A stretch of 64,000 nt of DNA, taken from the NCBI RefSeq assembly GCF_001905505.1, contig NZ_LIPG01000001.1, forward strand, positions 372,001-436,000, in the 5' to 3' direction. Position numbers and translations under genes: made by a program. The notes beneath the pieces were generated by a model that saw only the letters and a list, made by a program, of their open reading frames with translations, did no database searches and was not told the DNA's origin. Position 1 is the first letter of the stretch, and each line of letters begins with the position of its first letter. Of the stretch, positions 62,506-64,000 are shown piece by piece. This stretch comes from Streptomyces sp. CB02058. GTDB lineage: Bacteria > Actinomycetota > Actinomycetes > Streptomycetales > Streptomycetaceae.

Positions 62506-62542
62506 TGCGGTTTTCCGCAGACCCCGCCTGCGGAAAACCGCA
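62506..62542 (-). terminator. Nested palindromic hairpin upstream of dedA
   Basis: A perfect 15-bp stem (62506-62520 with 62528-62542) with a 7-base loop; each arm is itself a small hairpin around TTTT or AAAA. It is 31 bases past the stop of the upstream NAD(P)H-binding gene, so most likely a terminator. Confidence 0.7.
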
Positions 62543-62573
62543 CCCGTGGGGACACGGCCCGGCAGCCCCGCTC

Positions 62574-63230
62574 TCAGTTCCCCGCGATGTCCTTCACCGC
62601 GACCGCCACCGGCTTGCTCCCGCTGATCAGTTCGAGCGTGAGACCCGCCGTCGCCGGGGTGTCCAGCAGTTCCAGCAGCACCGCCGCCACGTCGTCGCGG
62701 GGGATCGGGCCACGGCCCGTCGACGCCGCCAGCAGGACCTGGCCCGTGCCCGCGTCGTTCGTGAGCATTCCGGGGCGCAGGACCGTCCAGTCCAGGCCGC
62801 TCCGGGCGCGTACGTTCGCGTCCGCCTCGCCCTTGGCGCGCTGGTAGACGTCGAAGACCTCGTCGCCGGGGTGCTCGGGGTCGGCCCCCATGGAGGACAC
62901 CACGACATAGCGCCGCACCCCGGCCCGCTCCGCCGCGTCCGCGAAGAGCACCGCCGCTCCCCGGTCCACCGTGTCCTTGCGTGCCGAGCCGCTGTTCGGG
63001 CCGGCACCGGCTGCGAAGACCGCCGCGTCCGCTCCGCGCAGCAGCTCCGCCACGTCCTCCACGGACGCCGATTCGAGGTCCAGGACGGCGGGTTCGGCCC
63101 CTGCGGCCCGGAGGTCCTCACTCTGCTGCGGATTGCGGATGACGCCCACCGCTTCGTCACCGCGCGCGGCGAGCAGCCGCTCCAGCCGCAGCGCGATCTG
63201 ACCATGTCCACCTGCAATGACAATGCGCAT
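62574..63230 (-). CDS. NAD(P)H-binding (SDR-like) protein
   Basis: This 218-residue atypical short-chain dehydrogenase has a nucleotide motif GGHGQIA at residues 7-13 and the YQRAKGEAD active-site-like segment, with DWTVLRPGMLT after it. It resembles YwnB/YtbQ-type NAD(P)-binding proteins of uncertain substrate. ATG 63230 begins MRIVIAGGHG. Confidence 0.88.
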   Translation of the reverse strand: MRIVIAGGHGQIALRLERLLAARGDEAVGVIRNPQQSEDLRAAGAEPAVLDLESASVEDVAELLRGADAAVFAAGAGPNSGSARKDTVDRGAAVLFADAAERAGVRRYVVVSSMGADPEHPGDEVFDVYQRAKGEADANVRARSGLDWTVLRPGMLTNDAGTGQVLLAASTGRGPIPRDDVAAVLLELLDTPATAGLTLELISGSKPVAVAVKDIAGN

Positions 63231-63264
63231 GCTTCCGACCGTACGCCGGACGCGGCCCTCGTGC

Positions 63265-64000
63265 TCAAGGCCCGCCGCCGGGGCCGGAATCGGTGCGCCC
63301 CTGGCGGGGGAGGTCCAGGGCTTCGGAGGCCCCGGAGTCGCAGTACTCGCGTACGGCGCTGGTCCGCGCGACGACCCGGCCCCGGTGCACCACGATCCTG
63401 CTGTACGCCAGTGAGAGCGCCCCGGCCAGCTGGTCCCCACGCACCGCGAGCAGCTCGGCGGGGAAGCCGGCCTCGATCCGCACCTCCGGCAGGCCCAGAG
63501 CCGCCCTGGCGGCCCCGGAGACGGCCTCGTAGGCGTCGTGCGGGGCGAGGCCCTGCTGCGCGGCCAGCAGGAAGGCGGCCTCCAGCGGGTCGCCCCGGCC
63601 GGCCGGGCTGGAGGCGTCGCGCAGCGCGCCGCTGCCCGCCGCCACCCGCACCCCGGCGGCCCGCAGCAGCCGTACCGGCGGGGTCCCCCGCAGGCGCGCC
63701 CCCGAGCAGCCGCCCTGGGGCAGGCAGACCACCGTGACGGCCGCGGCGGCGAGCCGGTCGGCCGTTCGGGCCGCCTCGGCCTCCGGAAGCCGTGAGAGGC
63801 CCGCACAGGGGCCGAGGCAGACGCCGGGCCGGAGACCGCCGGCCATGGCGGCGAGCCGGGCCAGCCGCGCGGGGTCGCCACCGTCCGTGTGCAGATCGAC
63901 GGACCGGCCGTGGGCGGCGGCGACGTCCAGCACGGCTTCGGTGTGCCCGGCAGGGTCGGGATCGAGGTCGGGGCAGCCCCCGACGACGTCCGCGCCCATC
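63265..64000 (-). CDS. Amidohydrolase-family protein (cytosine-deaminase-like), 5' truncated, degenerate active site
   Basis: At least 244 C-terminal residues of a cytosine-deaminase-like amidohydrolase are present; the gene runs past the window edge, so the ATG at 63999 is probably internal. The family's HxDE motif reads HTDGG and its GSDN/GHDD metal-Asp motif reads GSGALRD, so metal ligands seem lost by my alignment. The GRGDPLEAAFLLA segment after it still fits the family. It may be a non-catalytic relative or a distinct subfamily. Confidence 0.75.
   Translation of the reverse strand, partial: MGADVVGGCPDLDPDPAGHTEAVLDVAAAHGRSVDLHTDGGDPARLARLAAMAGGLRPGVCLGPCAGLSRLPEAEAARTADRLAAAAVTVVCLPQGGCSGARLRGTPPVRLLRAAGVRVAAGSGALRDASSPAGRGDPLEAAFLLAAQQGLAPHDAYEAVSGAARAALGLPEVRIEAGFPAELLAVRGDQLAGALSLAYSRIVVHRGRVVARTSAVREYCDSGASEALDLPRQGRTDSGPGGGP

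Overview
This is a window of actinobacterial chromosome, almost certainly Streptomyces. It is very G+C rich with strong third-position G/C bias, uses many GTG and some TTG starts, has tight ATGA/GTGA gene overlaps, and encodes a long menaquinone-type complex I operon. The order (complete nuo operon, recQ, prenyl synthase, korAB, second partial nuo cluster, htpX, yajQ) matches my recollection of the Streptomyces coelicolor core region. That comparison is from memory, not from a search.

Layout. (1) 1-15470: nuoB (5' truncated) through nuoN of the full NADH:quinone oxidoreductase operon on the + strand, closed by a perfect 15-bp hairpin. (2) 15589-35680: mixed housekeeping and accessory genes: RecQ helicase, a Uma2-family protein, fumarylacetoacetase, a POT peptide transporter coupled to an S15/CocE hydrolase, a long-chain prenyl diphosphate synthase, a LolA-like protein, an ABC exporter with a TetR regulator, an FMN reductase, a HAD phosphatase, a VOC protein, an FAD monooxygenase, RarD, and a divergent NmrA reductase/HxlR regulator pair. 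(3) 35688-38694: korA-korB, a 2-oxoacid:ferredoxin oxidoreductase. (4) 39010-42781: two paralogous histidine kinases and one response regulator. (5) 42983-53240: a second nuo cluster, A2 B2 C2 H2 I2 J2 K2 L2 M2 N2, with no nuoD, E, F or G. (6) 53400-56285: mscL, htpX, yccF, glsB/yeaQ, yajQ. (7) 56450-58608: tRNA-Tyr with its terminator, a phage-type protein and two small hypothetical genes. (8) 58623-64000: MFS exporter, response regulator, histidine kinase and DedA genes, an NAD(P)H-binding protein, and a truncated degenerate amidohydrolase.

How the genes work together. The first operon encodes the full NADH-oxidising, quinone-reducing, proton-pumping machine, and the prenyl diphosphate synthase at 23379 plausibly makes the menaquinone side chain. 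The second cluster keeps the whole membrane arm and the NuoB/NuoI iron-sulfur subunits but lacks the NADH module and the quinone-site subunit NuoD. It therefore must borrow NuoD, use another electron donor, or do something else. KorAB, which would produce reduced ferredoxin, lies nearby and is one candidate source of electrons; this is inference. The second cluster is also unusual in carrying long low-complexity tails on NuoC2, NuoI2, NuoJ2 and NuoK2. Other notable points are a 166-bp identical stretch between the two paralogous kinases, a 42-bp in-phase tandem repeat, a G-rich 13-bp tandem repeat, and a kinase that appears to be read from a leaderless transcript.
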